A stretch of DNA of 64,000 bases from Mycobacterium sp. 852013-50091_SCH5140682 (GTDB taxonomy: Bacteria > Actinomycetota > Actinomycetes > Mycobacteriales > Mycobacteriaceae): contig NZ_LZTB01000044.1 in assembly GCF_001665685.1 (NCBI RefSeq), positions 1 through 64,000 on the forward strand, in the 5' to 3' direction. How positions within the stretch are numbered: position 1 is the stretch's first letter; every line of letters starts with the position of its first letter. Positions 8,499 to 19,524 of the stretch are shown here, one piece after another. The translations under genes and the position numbers were made by a program. Under the pieces are notes generated by a model. That model did not search any database. It was given only the letters and a program-made list of their open reading frames with translations, and was not told where the DNA came from.

Positions 8499-8601
8499 CA
8501 GTGCTCTCTCTTCTTCGCGCAAGCGCTCATCAGTGCTCTCTCTTCTTCGCGCAAGCGCTCATCAGTGCTCTCTCTTCTTCGCGCAAGCGCTCATCAGTGC
8601 T
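8497..8601. repeat. Tandem 32-bp repeat, three full copies plus 9-bp partial
   Basis: Three identical 32-bp units occupy 8497-8592 and a 9-bp partial copy follows. The block lies exactly at the junction of the dioxygenase-like gene (stop 8594-8596) and the hydrolase gene (start 8498). Read on the minus strand each unit holds a purine-rich stretch (GAAGAAGAGAGAG), then CACTGATG, that is, a stop codon overlapping an ATG. There are no spacers, so it is not a CRISPR. Copy number could vary by slippage and alter expression of the downstream genes. Confidence 0.95.
8498..8594 (-). other. Relay of three coupled 10-codon ORFs
   Basis: Each 32-bp unit contains an ATG followed by nine sense codons and TGA, encoding MSACAKKREH. 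The ORFs are 8594-8562, 8562-8530 and 8530-8498. Every stop overlaps the next ATG by one base (TGATG), the first ATG overlaps the dioxygenase stop and the last TGA overlaps the hydrolase ATG. A purine-rich stretch that could serve as a Shine-Dalgarno sequence precedes every ATG at about 5 nt. Because 32 is not a multiple of three, each ORF is in a different frame. Whether they are translated is untested; the geometry favours termination-reinitiation. Confidence 0.45.
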
Positions 8602-9697
8602 GCCCGAGGTCGTTGCCAAGGATTTCGGCGGACGGCACCAACCGGCGCCGGGTGTCGATGGCGATCACCGACCAATCGACCCGGTCGTATTCGTCGAACT
8701 TGCGCCGCGCCCGCTCCCGTGCCTTCTCCGGTGCGCCGTGGTGAACCCCTTGCGGCGCATGGGAAATCAGGCCGGGTGGCATTGGGATGCCGTAAAGCGA
8801 GCCTGCGTGGAAGAACGCGATCTCGTCGTAATCCACATTGCGGTGATACCAGGGGGTGCGTTCGGTGCCGGGCACGCTCTCGGCGGGCTTGGGCAGGAAG
8901 TTCATCACATACACCCCGGTGGCCTGCATGAACAGATGCACCGTGGGCGGCAGATGCACACTTTCGGACGTGATGACGGTGTAGTCCTCGATGTTGAAGG
9001 TGAACGGAAAGTTGTCACCGCGCCAGCCCTCCACATCGAGCGGATGATGTTGGTGAATAAGAGAGGTCGTGGCAACCCCGTCGATTGGGGAGTGGATCAG
9101 CCGGACCTCGTACTCGGCTCTGCCGTCGTCGTCGATCGGGCACGGTTCCGGGATCGTCACCTGCGCAGGGTCGAACGGGAAGTGCCGACCGAGCGTGCCG
9201 GCGGGCGGCACGCGGAAATCGTCGGTCGCCTGGATCATCAGCCATGTGCTTTCGGTGTCCGGCACCTGGCGGAACGTGCACGCCTTCGGGATGTACACCC
9301 AGTCGCCCTCGCGATAGCGCAGCGGGCCGAACTCGGTCTCCAGCAGCCCGGATCCTTTGTGCGCGAACAGCAGCAGGTCGCCGTCGACGTAGCGGACGAA
9401 GAAGGGCATCGCCTCGCTGCGCCGGCTCAGCAGCACCTGGCAATCGGCATTGGAGAACATCAGCAGTGGACCGCCCTGCGCATCGGTCGCATCGGCGGGC
9501 TTGAGCTCCGAGGACAGCACGTCGGTGGGGCGCAGCGGGCCCACGGTGCGGTAGGCCGTGGGGTCGTTGCGCCGGTACATGTTCGCGGTGCGCCCGACGA
9601 AACCGCCGCGCCCGAGTTCGTCGTCCTTGAGGCCGTCGAGGTCGGCGTGTATGCGCTTCGGGGTCTTGCCTTTGCGCAGGTGGACGAAGGATTCCAT
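8594..9697 (-). CDS. Homogentisate 1,2-dioxygenase-like cupin protein
   Basis: A 367-residue protein related to homogentisate 1,2-dioxygenase but shorter than the roughly 430-440 residues of true HGDs. PWYHRNVDYDEIAFFHAG places His at about 285 and Asp/Glu at 291/292, and SHAPQGVHHG gives His at about 313, matching the His-Glu-His iron site in outline. The acidic ligand spacing is shifted by one compared with human HGD. It is the first gene of the eight-gene operon and is probably the ring-opening oxygenase. ATG 9697 follows an AGGGAGCC stretch. The true substrate may differ from homogentisate. Confidence 0.75.
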   Translation of the reverse strand: MESFVHLRKGKTPKRIHADLDGLKDDELGRGGFVGRTANMYRRNDPTAYRTVGPLRPTDVLSSELKPADATDAQGGPLLMFSNADCQVLLSRRSEAMPFFVRYVDGDLLLFAHKGSGLLETEFGPLRYREGDWVYIPKACTFRQVPDTESTWLMIQATDDFRVPPAGTLGRHFPFDPAQVTIPEPCPIDDDGRAEYEVRLIHSPIDGVATTSLIHQHHPLDVEGWRGDNFPFTFNIEDYTVITSESVHLPPTVHLFMQATGVYVMNFLPKPAESVPGTERTPWYHRNVDYDEIAFFHAGSLYGIPMPPGLISHAPQGVHHGAPEKARERARRKFDEYDRVDWSVIAIDTRRRLVPSAEILGNDLGQH

Positions 9698-9729
9698 ACC
9701 AGGCTCCCTAGGGGGTGCGACGAAAACTG

Positions 9730-9740
9730 AAAGTGACTTT
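9730..9740. promoter_or_regulatory. Candidate operator upstream of the eight-gene operon
   Basis: AAAGTGACTTT is a perfect 11-bp palindrome about 33 bp upstream of the first gene of the operon, in a short AT-rich island within otherwise GC-rich DNA. It is followed by a further ACTTT half-site. The position suits autoregulation by the operon's TetR protein. The wider 9698-9939 gap also holds an imperfect hairpin (arms near 9821 and 9857). Only symmetry and position support the call. Confidence 0.3.
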
Positions 9741-9939
9741 ACTTTTTGTTCTGGGGGTGTGCAAGGGTTGGCGGCGCGGCGTTTCAGTGTCCTTTCCGCG
9801 GGGTAGCCAGCTCCCACGGAGGAAGTCGTGGACGCCTTTCGCCGAAGTTGATTCCGCGACTTCCTTCCCGCTGTAACCCGTATCAGCGCGGCGCACAGGC
9901 GATCTCGCCGGTGACACCGCGCAGGACGAAAGGACTCAC

Positions 9940-12701
<2,762 letters not shown>

Positions 12702-12705
12702 GCGA

Positions 12706-13872
12706 TCAGATCATCGCCGTGCGGGGGATCTTCATACCCAGCGCGAGTGCGCCCGCCAGTTCGCGGCTGGTGTCGTAGTCGAACACCACGTGCCCGGCCA
12801 GAACGTCGACGTCACGCTTGAACCGCTGCAGGGGGCTGGACAGGAAATGGATGCTGGCACCACCGGCGCCCAGCAGCTCCGTGATGACGGCGCGTGACTC
12901 AGCGACGATGTGCGCCGCGGCCAGGCGGGCCTGGGCTCGCACAGGCTTGTCGACCGGGTCTCCGGCGGCCACGATGCCCTCGATCTGGCCGACGGTGTCG
13001 GCGAGCAGTCCGCGCAGAGCGCGTAGCCGGACCTGTGCACCGGACAGATGGGCCTGTGCGATCGGCTTGTCTTTCTGCATGACGCCCTCGTACGGCAGCA
13101 CGCGCTCAGCGAGCCGGTGCGCGTATATCTCGGTGACGCGTTCGGCGCTGCCCAGCGCGGGCATCGCTGCCAGCAGCGCCAGGGCAGGCACCATCGGCCA
13201 GCGATAGGTCGGGCTGTCGTGCAGACCGGCGCCGGGCGCAGTGCCTGCATAGATGTCGGTCACCTTGACCAGCCGATGCTCGGGCACGAACGCGTCGGTG
13301 GCCACCACGTCGTTGGATCCGGTGGCCCGCATGCCGTCGGTGTGCCAGACGTCCACGACGGTGACGTCGCGCATCGGTAGTAGAGCCAGGGCGGGGTAGA
13401 GGCCGTCGTCGGGTCCGCACAGCGCCGCGACGATGATCCAGTTGCCGTGCATCACGCCGGTGGCCCACGACCACCGACCCGACAGTCGCACGCCACCCGG
13501 CGCAGGCAGTCCGCGGCCAGTGGGTGCCAACGGAGCCGGAGCCAGGAACGGTCGGGTTGCGTAGGCCTCCTCCTGGGCTTGCTCGCCGAACAGGGCCAGC
13601 ATCCAGTTGTGCAGCGTGTAGAAGCCGATGGTCCACGCGCTCGACGTGCAGCCGTGGGCCATCCGGCGGACCGGGTCCAGGATGGCCGCGAAATCCGCCT
13701 CGTGACCGGCGTACCGGGTGGGCACCAGTAATTCGGTGAAACCGGTGGCCGTCAGGTCGGCCACCGTGGCGTCCGGGAGCCGCCGCAACCCCTCTGCCTC
13801 CGCCGCGCGCTCACCCAGCCGGGCGACGAATTCGTCGGTGATGACGGATTCCGCACGTGGCAGTGTCGGCAT
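12706..13872 (-). CDS. Flavin-dependent monooxygenase, HsaA/acyl-CoA dehydrogenase-like
   Basis: A 388-residue protein of the acyl-CoA-dehydrogenase fold, group D flavin monooxygenase type (HsaA, DszC and 4-hydroxyphenylacetate hydroxylase relatives). Characteristic stretches are GFTELLVPTRYAGHEADF, HGCTSSAWTIGFYTLHNWMLALF, LSGRWSWATGVMHGNWIIVAAL and LGAGGASIHFLSSPLQRFKRDVDVLAGH. Such enzymes hydroxylate phenols or indoles with reduced flavin from a separate reductase; none is adjacent. ATG 13872 is preceded within 13-32 bp by a strong palindrome (13885-13904), so it is probably repressor-controlled. Confidence 0.8.
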   Translation of the reverse strand: MPTLPRAESVITDEFVARLGERAAEAEGLRRLPDATVADLTATGFTELLVPTRYAGHEADFAAILDPVRRMAHGCTSSAWTIGFYTLHNWMLALFGEQAQEEAYATRPFLAPAPLAPTGRGLPAPGGVRLSGRWSWATGVMHGNWIIVAALCGPDDGLYPALALLPMRDVTVVDVWHTDGMRATGSNDVVATDAFVPEHRLVKVTDIYAGTAPGAGLHDSPTYRWPMVPALALLAAMPALGSAERVTEIYAHRLAERVLPYEGVMQKDKPIAQAHLSGAQVRLRALRGLLADTVGQIEGIVAAGDPVDKPVRAQARLAAAHIVAESRAVITELLGAGGASIHFLSSPLQRFKRDVDVLAGHVVFDYDTSRELAGALALGMKIPRTAMI

Positions 13873-13884
13873 GGCCGAAAAGTT

Positions 13885-13904
13885 ACCATACTTTTTAGTA
13901 TGGT
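13885..13904. promoter_or_regulatory. Perfect palindromic operator upstream of the flavin monooxygenase
   Basis: ACCATACT and AGTATGGT are perfect 8-bp arms around TTTT, ending 12 bp before the monooxygenase ATG. It overlaps where the promoter or leader must be, as for a TetR or MarR repressor site. No regulator gene lies next to it: the nearest TetR genes are several kilobases away, so the cognate protein is probably encoded elsewhere. Confidence 0.5.
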
Positions 13905-15288
<1,384 letters not shown>

Positions 15289-15304
15289 GCCCACGCGATA
15301 ACGG

Positions 15305-15341
15305 AAAATCGCCGAGAACACTTCGGTGTTCTGGGCGATTT
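15305..15341 (+). terminator. Hairpin terminator after Ag85
   Basis: A stem with arms from about 15305 and 15325-15341 (AAATCGCC and GAGAACAC pairing with GTGTTCT and GGGCGATTT) closes on a TTCG tetraloop, starting about 17 bp after the Ag85 stop. The T-tract is weak, as is usual for mycobacterial terminators. Confidence 0.75.
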
Positions 15342-15487
15342 CGTGTTCCACGGGGTCAGAAGCCGCCGGCGACCCGCACCACCGCCCGTCCGCTGAAACG
15401 CGTGGCGCTCACCCTTATTGGCCGAGCAGCACGCGGTATCAGTCACCTCGACACACCCGCAGCACGGCCCCCTCACAATGACACTGA

Positions 15488-15534
15488 GACGCGAAAGTAC
15501 CCGGTTTCCAATGGAAACCGGGTACTTTCGCGTC
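15488..15534. terminator. Perfect 22-bp hairpin between Ag85 and fadE23
   Basis: Two perfectly complementary 22-base arms (15488-15509 and 15513-15534) flank a 3-base loop, AAT, in the convergent gap. The stem includes GCGAAAGTACCCGG. It lies about 32 bp past the fadE23 stop and can act as a terminator for both strands. A perfect stem of this length is more than a terminator needs; a mobile REP-like element is possible. Confidence 0.7.
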
Positions 15535-15565
15535 TTGCTCGGCGGGAGGATTCTCTAGCGAACCG

Positions 15566-16786
15566 CTACTTCAGCTCGGCCGAGGACAGGCCCAGCAGGC
15601 GGCGGGCCACCACCAGCTGCTGAATCTGCTGCGTGCCCTCGAAGATGTCGAGGATCTTGGAATCGCGGGCCCATTTCTCCAGCAGGGTCTGCTCGGAATA
15701 GCCGACGGTTCCGGCCATCTCGACGGCCTTGAGGGTGATATCGCTGGCCACTCGCGCAGCCTTGGCCTTACCCATCGAGGCCTCTTTGGAGTTCGGGATG
15801 CTGTTGTCGGCCTGCCACGCCGAGCGCACGGTCAACAGATAGCCGGCCTCCCAGTCGGCTTCCATGCGGAGGAACTCCGCGGCGGGGGCACTCTGTGCGT
15901 GCGCGGGCTTGTCGTAGGAGATCTCCACGCCGGCATCGGTGAGGATGGCCCGCAGGTCCTCCAGGGCAGCCCGGGCGATACCCACGGCCATGGCCGCCAC
16001 AATGGGCCGGGTGTTGTCGAAGGTCTCCATGACCCCCGCAAAACCCTTCTCCACGTGGATCTCCGGATTGCCCAGCAGGTTGTCCTTGGGGATGCGGGCG
16101 TTCTCGAAGCGGATCACCGCGGTGTCGGAGGCCTTGATGCCGAGCTTGTGCTCGAGGCGCTCGACGGTGACGCCGGGGTGTTCGCGCGGCACGATGAACG
16201 ACTTGATGGCCGCGCGACCCAGCGACTTGTCCAACGTCGCCCACACCACGATGTGGGTGGCCCGCGAACCCGCGGTGACGAAGATCTTCTCGCCGTTGAT
16301 CACGTACTCGTCGCCGTCGAGCACAGCGGTGGTGGTCACCGCGGCCGAGTCCGAGCCGAAGCCCGGCTCGGTGATGGCCATCGCGGCCCACACGTCCTTG
16401 CCCAGCCGCTCCAGCTGCTCAGGGGTGGCGACCGACGAGATGGCGGCGTTGCCCAGGCCTTGACGCGGTACCGACAACAGCAATGCCACGTCGCCCCAGC
16501 TGATTTCGAGGGCGTTGAGCAGAGCCGACATGTTGGCGCCGTTGACCGTGGTCTTCTGGGCCTCGCCGTTGGCGTCGTCACGGAAGGCCTCGGCGCCGGC
16601 GAACGAGATGGTCTTGGCGCTCGAGATGCCCTCGAACAGGTTGGCCAGGGTGTCGAGTTCGACGGGGTAGGCGTGCTCGGCCAGGTCGTACTTACGCGAG
16701 ATGGGCCGAAGCATCTCCGCGGCGCCCTGGTGGCCCTTCTCGATGACCGCCTGCAGCTTGCGGGGCATTTCCAAATTGATTGCCAT
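15566..16786 (-). CDS. fadE23: Acyl-CoA dehydrogenase FadE23
   Basis: A 406-residue acyl-CoA dehydrogenase. MAITEPGFGSDSAAVTTTA is the FAD/acyl loop, FVTAGSRATHIVVWA and FAGVMETFDNTRPIVAAMAVG the middle region, and DIFEGTQQIQQLVVARRLLG the C-terminus with the Glu of EGTQQI at the catalytic-base position. It follows the fadE24 gene by 26 bp, the order found in M. tuberculosis (fadE24-fadE23 near nuoA). Paired mycobacterial FadEs are known to form obligate heterotetramers, so it probably works with FadE24. Substrate unknown. ATG 16786 is chosen because upstream frame content is a shadow of fadE24. Confidence 0.85.
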   Translation of the reverse strand: MAINLEMPRKLQAVIEKGHQGAAEMLRPISRKYDLAEHAYPVELDTLANLFEGISSAKTISFAGAEAFRDDANGEAQKTTVNGANMSALLNALEISWGDVALLLSVPRQGLGNAAISSVATPEQLERLGKDVWAAMAITEPGFGSDSAAVTTTAVLDGDEYVINGEKIFVTAGSRATHIVVWATLDKSLGRAAIKSFIVPREHPGVTVERLEHKLGIKASDTAVIRFENARIPKDNLLGNPEIHVEKGFAGVMETFDNTRPIVAAMAVGIARAALEDLRAILTDAGVEISYDKPAHAQSAPAAEFLRMEADWEAGYLLTVRSAWQADNSIPNSKEASMGKAKAARVASDITLKAVEMAGTVGYSEQTLLEKWARDSKILDIFEGTQQIQQLVVARRLLGLSSAELK

Positions 16787-16812
16787 GATGTGTCTTTCGC
16801 TTGGAGGACCGC

Positions 16813-18210
16813 TTAGAGGACTACGACACCTTCGGCGACGCCGATGGCCCGCAGATCGCGGTACCAGCGCTCGACCGGGTGTTCCTTGGTGTAGCCGTGG
16901 CCGCCGAGCAGCTGGACGCCGTCGAGGCCGATCTGCATGCCCTTGTCGGCGCCGAGCTTCTTGGCCAGTGCGGCCTCGCGGGCGAACGGCAGGCCCTGTT
17001 CGGCACGAGCCGCACCGCGCCAGGTGATGAGCCGCAGACCGTCGAGTTCGATGGCGATGTTGGCGGTCATGAACGCCACCGACTGGCGGTGGGCGATCGG
17101 TTCGCCGAAGGCGTGGCGTTCCTTGATGTAGGGGATCACGTAGTCCAGCACGGCGTGCGATGTGCCGACCGCGAGTGCGGCCCAGCCGAGCCGCGAGAGT
17201 GCGATCGCCTCTGAGTAATCCGCGTCGGTGGCGGCGTCCTCGCCGAGCCGCGCACTCAGCGGCACGGTCACGTTGTCGAGTTCGACCTGACCGAGCGCGG
17301 CCGCGCGGATACCCATGCTGGGATCGGCCTTGACGGTGAGTCCGGCCGATGCCGCCTCGACGATGAAGAGCGCCGGTTTGCCGTTCAGTTGTGCTGCGAC
17401 GATGAACAATTCGGCGTCGGCGGCCGCAGGCACCAGAGACTTCACGCCGGACAGGCGGTAGCCGCTGGGGGTGCGGACCGCGGTGGTCTTGAGCGCGGTG
17501 GGGTCGAACAGTGCGTGCGGTTCGGCGATTGCCACACATCCCTGTGGCACGTTCTCGCTCGCGAATTCCTTGAGATAGGTGGCCTGCTGGTCCGCGCTGC
17601 CCCAATGGGTCAGTGCGGCCGCGACGCCACCGGGCGCCAGGATCGGCAGGGCCAGGCCCATGTCGCCGTAGGCCAGCGCCTCGGCGACCAGTGCATTGGT
17701 GACCGTGCTGCGGTGCTCGGCGATGCCGTCGAAGTCCTCCGGGACGTTGACCGCGGTGATGCCCAGCTCAGCGGCCTTGGCGATCAGGTCGGCCGGATAC
17801 TTGGCGGCTTCGTCGGCGTCGTGGGCCGCGGGCCGCAGGATCTCTTCGGCGAACTCGTTGACGGTCTCGACGATCATCTTCTGGTCGTCGTTGGGCGTCA
17901 GGTCGAAGTAGTCGGCGCCGCTGGTCTTGAGCCGGGTGGGGGACTTACCGACGCCCTGGACCCGCTTGAACTGTCGGGTGGCCGCGCCTGCGGTGGAAAA
18001 TACTTGCTTCACACCGTATTTCAGGCCGCGGTTGAGCGGGTCGCGCAATCCGTAGCGATCCAGGAACTCCTGGCCGACGATCGGCGTGATCAGCGCCAAC
18101 CCGATGTCGGTCGCGGTCCGCTTGTGCTTGTGCAGCCCCACGGCACTGGGCCGGTCGGACCGCTGGGGACGGGGTGCAGAGCCGTTCTTGGACGGCAAAG
18201 TGTTGGTCAT
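16813..18210 (-). CDS. fadE24: Acyl-CoA dehydrogenase FadE24
   Basis: A 465-residue acyl-CoA dehydrogenase with a ~100-residue N-terminal extension (MTNTLPSKNGSAPRP onward) before the catalytic fold, as in FadE24. The middle has VAIAEPHALFDPTALKT in place of a classic TEPGAGSD loop, and the C-terminus stops at GVAEGVVVL soon after the usual Glu position, so the active site appears reduced compared with FadE23. That supports a heteromeric complex in which FadE23 supplies the complete site. The M. tuberculosis ortholog is known as isoniazid-inducible. A near-perfect 30-bp palindrome lies 36 bp upstream and is the likely operator. Confidence 0.85.
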   Translation of the reverse strand: MTNTLPSKNGSAPRPQRSDRPSAVGLHKHKRTATDIGLALITPIVGQEFLDRYGLRDPLNRGLKYGVKQVFSTAGAATRQFKRVQGVGKSPTRLKTSGADYFDLTPNDDQKMIVETVNEFAEEILRPAAHDADEAAKYPADLIAKAAELGITAVNVPEDFDGIAEHRSTVTNALVAEALAYGDMGLALPILAPGGVAAALTHWGSADQQATYLKEFASENVPQGCVAIAEPHALFDPTALKTTAVRTPSGYRLSGVKSLVPAAADAELFIVAAQLNGKPALFIVEAASAGLTVKADPSMGIRAAALGQVELDNVTVPLSARLGEDAATDADYSEAIALSRLGWAALAVGTSHAVLDYVIPYIKERHAFGEPIAHRQSVAFMTANIAIELDGLRLITWRGAARAEQGLPFAREAALAKKLGADKGMQIGLDGVQLLGGHGYTKEHPVERWYRDLRAIGVAEGVVVL

Positions 18211-18245
18211 GTCAGCTGCCTCTAGTTGGGAGTGGCGACGCCATG

Positions 18246-18275
18246 ACCGTATCTTACTCCGGAGTAAGGTACGGT
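18246..18275. promoter_or_regulatory. 30-bp palindromic operator upstream of fadE24
   Basis: The core CTTACTCCGGAGTAAG is a perfect 16-bp palindrome. After one mismatched position on each side, ACCGTA and TACGGT extend it to 30 bp. It is centred about 50 bp upstream of the fadE24 start. The length and symmetry are typical of TetR-type regulators of fatty-acid genes that bind as two dimers. No regulator is adjacent. Confidence 0.6.
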
Positions 18276-18314
18276 GCCGTTGTAACCAACTTCACACCCG
18301 TCACACGGGTCGGC

Positions 18315-19097
18315 TCAGTCCACCGACAGCCTGTTGAGCACCTCCGCATGCAGCTGTCCGTTGGTTGCCAGCGCACTGCCGCCGTGTGGCCCGTCAGTGC
18401 CATCGATGCTGGTGAACGTCCCTCCGGCTTCGCGGATGAGGATGTCGAGCGGGGCGATGTCCCACAGCTTCACCTCGGGCTCGCACGCGATGTCGACGGC
18501 GCCCTCGGCGACCATGCAGTAGGACCAGAAGTCCCCGTAGGCGCGCACCCGCCACACGGCGTCGGTCAGGTCGACGAAGCGGTCCCGGCGGTCTTCCCAG
18601 CCGGTGGTCAGATCGGAATACGACAGGCTTGCCGAGGCCAGGTCGCTGATCCCGGAGACGGCGAGCTTGCGGGTCTGCCCGGCGAAGGAGCCGAACGCGC
18701 CCTGGCCCGCACCGGCCCACCAGCGGCGCGCCAGGGCCGGTGCGCTGACGACGCCGACGGTCGGTCTGCCGTCTTCCAGGAGGGCGATCAACGTGCACCA
18801 CACCGGCACCCCGCGGACGAAGTTCTTGGTGCCGTCGATCGGGTCGAGGACCCATTGCCGGCCGGTCAATGTCGTTGTGCCACCGAACTCTTCGCCGAAC
18901 ACGGAGTCGTCGGGTCGCGCGTCGGCCAGCGTCGCGCGCAGTGATTCCTCGGCACCGCGGTCGGCGTCGGTGACAGGGGTGAGGTCCGGCTTGGTTTCGA
19001 CGCGCAGGTCCAGCGCGCCGAATCGGGCCATGGTCAGGGCGTCGGCCTGATCGGCCAACGCGAGTGCCAGGGTCAGGTCATCTGCGGGGGTGCTCAT
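18315..19097 (-). CDS. hisN: Histidinol-phosphate phosphatase, inositol monophosphatase family
   Basis: A 260-residue Mg-dependent phosphatase. FGEEFGG (metal Glu), [15 protein letters not shown] (the DPIDGT metal motif) and [16 protein letters not shown] (the WD-AP motif) are all present at the usual spacing. The M. tuberculosis ortholog at the same position (Rv3137) is a histidinol-phosphate phosphatase, which removes phosphate in the penultimate part of histidine synthesis. Related members act on inositol phosphates, so activity is inferred from orthology. ATG 19097 overlaps the stop of a 22-codon upstream ORF (ATGA), suggesting coupled translation. Confidence 0.82.
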   Translation of the reverse strand: MSTPADDLTLALALADQADALTMARFGALDLRVETKPDLTPVTDADRGAEESLRATLADARPDDSVFGEEFGGTTTLTGRQWVLDPIDGTKNFVRGVPVWCTLIALLEDGRPTVGVVSAPALARRWWAGAGQGAFGSFAGQTRKLAVSGISDLASASLSYSDLTTGWEDRRDRFVDLTDAVWRVRAYGDFWSYCMVAEGAVDIACEPEVKLWDIAPLDILIREAGGTFTSIDGTDGPHGGSALATNGQLHAEVLNRLSVD

Positions 19098-19162
19098 GCG
19101 GTCGCCTCGCAGGCTCGGCCCCCGCATTGCAGTTCCATGATTCGCTCGCAAGCTTCGCTCAT
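19094..19162 (-). CDS. Leader ORF coupled to hisN
   Basis: A 22-codon frame starting ATGAGCGAAGC (peptide begins MSEACERIM and contains three Cys) ends in a TGA that overlaps the hisN ATG as ATGA. Its length, overlap and cysteine content resemble the short coupled leader ORFs known in mycobacteria. The first codons (ATGAGCG, GCTTGCG) recall the 10-codon mini-ORFs at 8.5 kb. No Shine-Dalgarno sequence is obvious. Translation is not proven; it could also be a dispersed repeat that happens to be open. Confidence 0.4.
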   Translation of the reverse strand: MSEACERIMELQCGGRACEATA

Positions 19163-19185
19163 GGCAGCAGTCCTACCATGGTCGT

Positions 19186-19524
19186 GTGTGGGAATTCGGG
19201 ATACTCCTGTTGCTCGTGGGTGTGCTGGTGTTGCTGCTGGCCCCGCGGATCATGCGACGTCGCGGGATGGGGCCCGATGCCGTGTCGGGGACGCTGCTGG
19301 TAACGGGCGTCAGTCCGCGTCCCGACGCCGAAGGGGAGCAGTTCGTCACGATCACCGGCGTCATCAACGGACCGACGGTCAACGAGCATGTGGTGTATCA
19401 GCGCATGGCGGTCGACGTCTCCGCGTGGCCGACCATGGGGCAGCTGATTCCCGTGGTGTACTCACCGAAGAACCCGGACAAGTGGGGCTTCGCTCCGCCA
19501 TCCTCCGAGGTGCCTCCGGTTTAG
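19186..19524 (+). CDS. Small membrane-anchored protein of unknown function
   Basis: A 112-residue protein. The first 20 residues are one hydrophobic segment (GILLLLVGVLVLLLAPRIM) followed by RRR, so the rest is probably cytoplasmic by the positive-inside rule. The remainder has VSGTLLVTGVSPRPDAEGEQFVTITGVINGP and IPVVYSPKNPDKWGFA, reminiscent of small DUF3592-like beta domains, but no family is certain. The start is GTG 19186 with no clear Shine-Dalgarno sequence. It is divergent from hisN and its leader ORF and overlaps the end of the globin gene by 4 bp. Confidence 0.65.
   Translation: MWEFGILLLLVGVLVLLLAPRIMRRRGMGPDAVSGTLLVTGVSPRPDAEGEQFVTITGVINGPTVNEHVVYQRMAVDVSAWPTMGQLIPVVYSPKNPDKWGFAPPSSEVPPV

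Noticed and set aside
8497..8601. Possible CRISPR array because of a regular ~32-bp repeat
   Set aside because: The repeats are directly head to tail with no spacers, and no cas genes are nearby.
16787..17605. N-terminal extension of FadE23 to 679 residues
   Set aside because: The extra part is the out-of-frame shadow of fadE24; the acyl-CoA dehydrogenase fold starts at ATG 16786.
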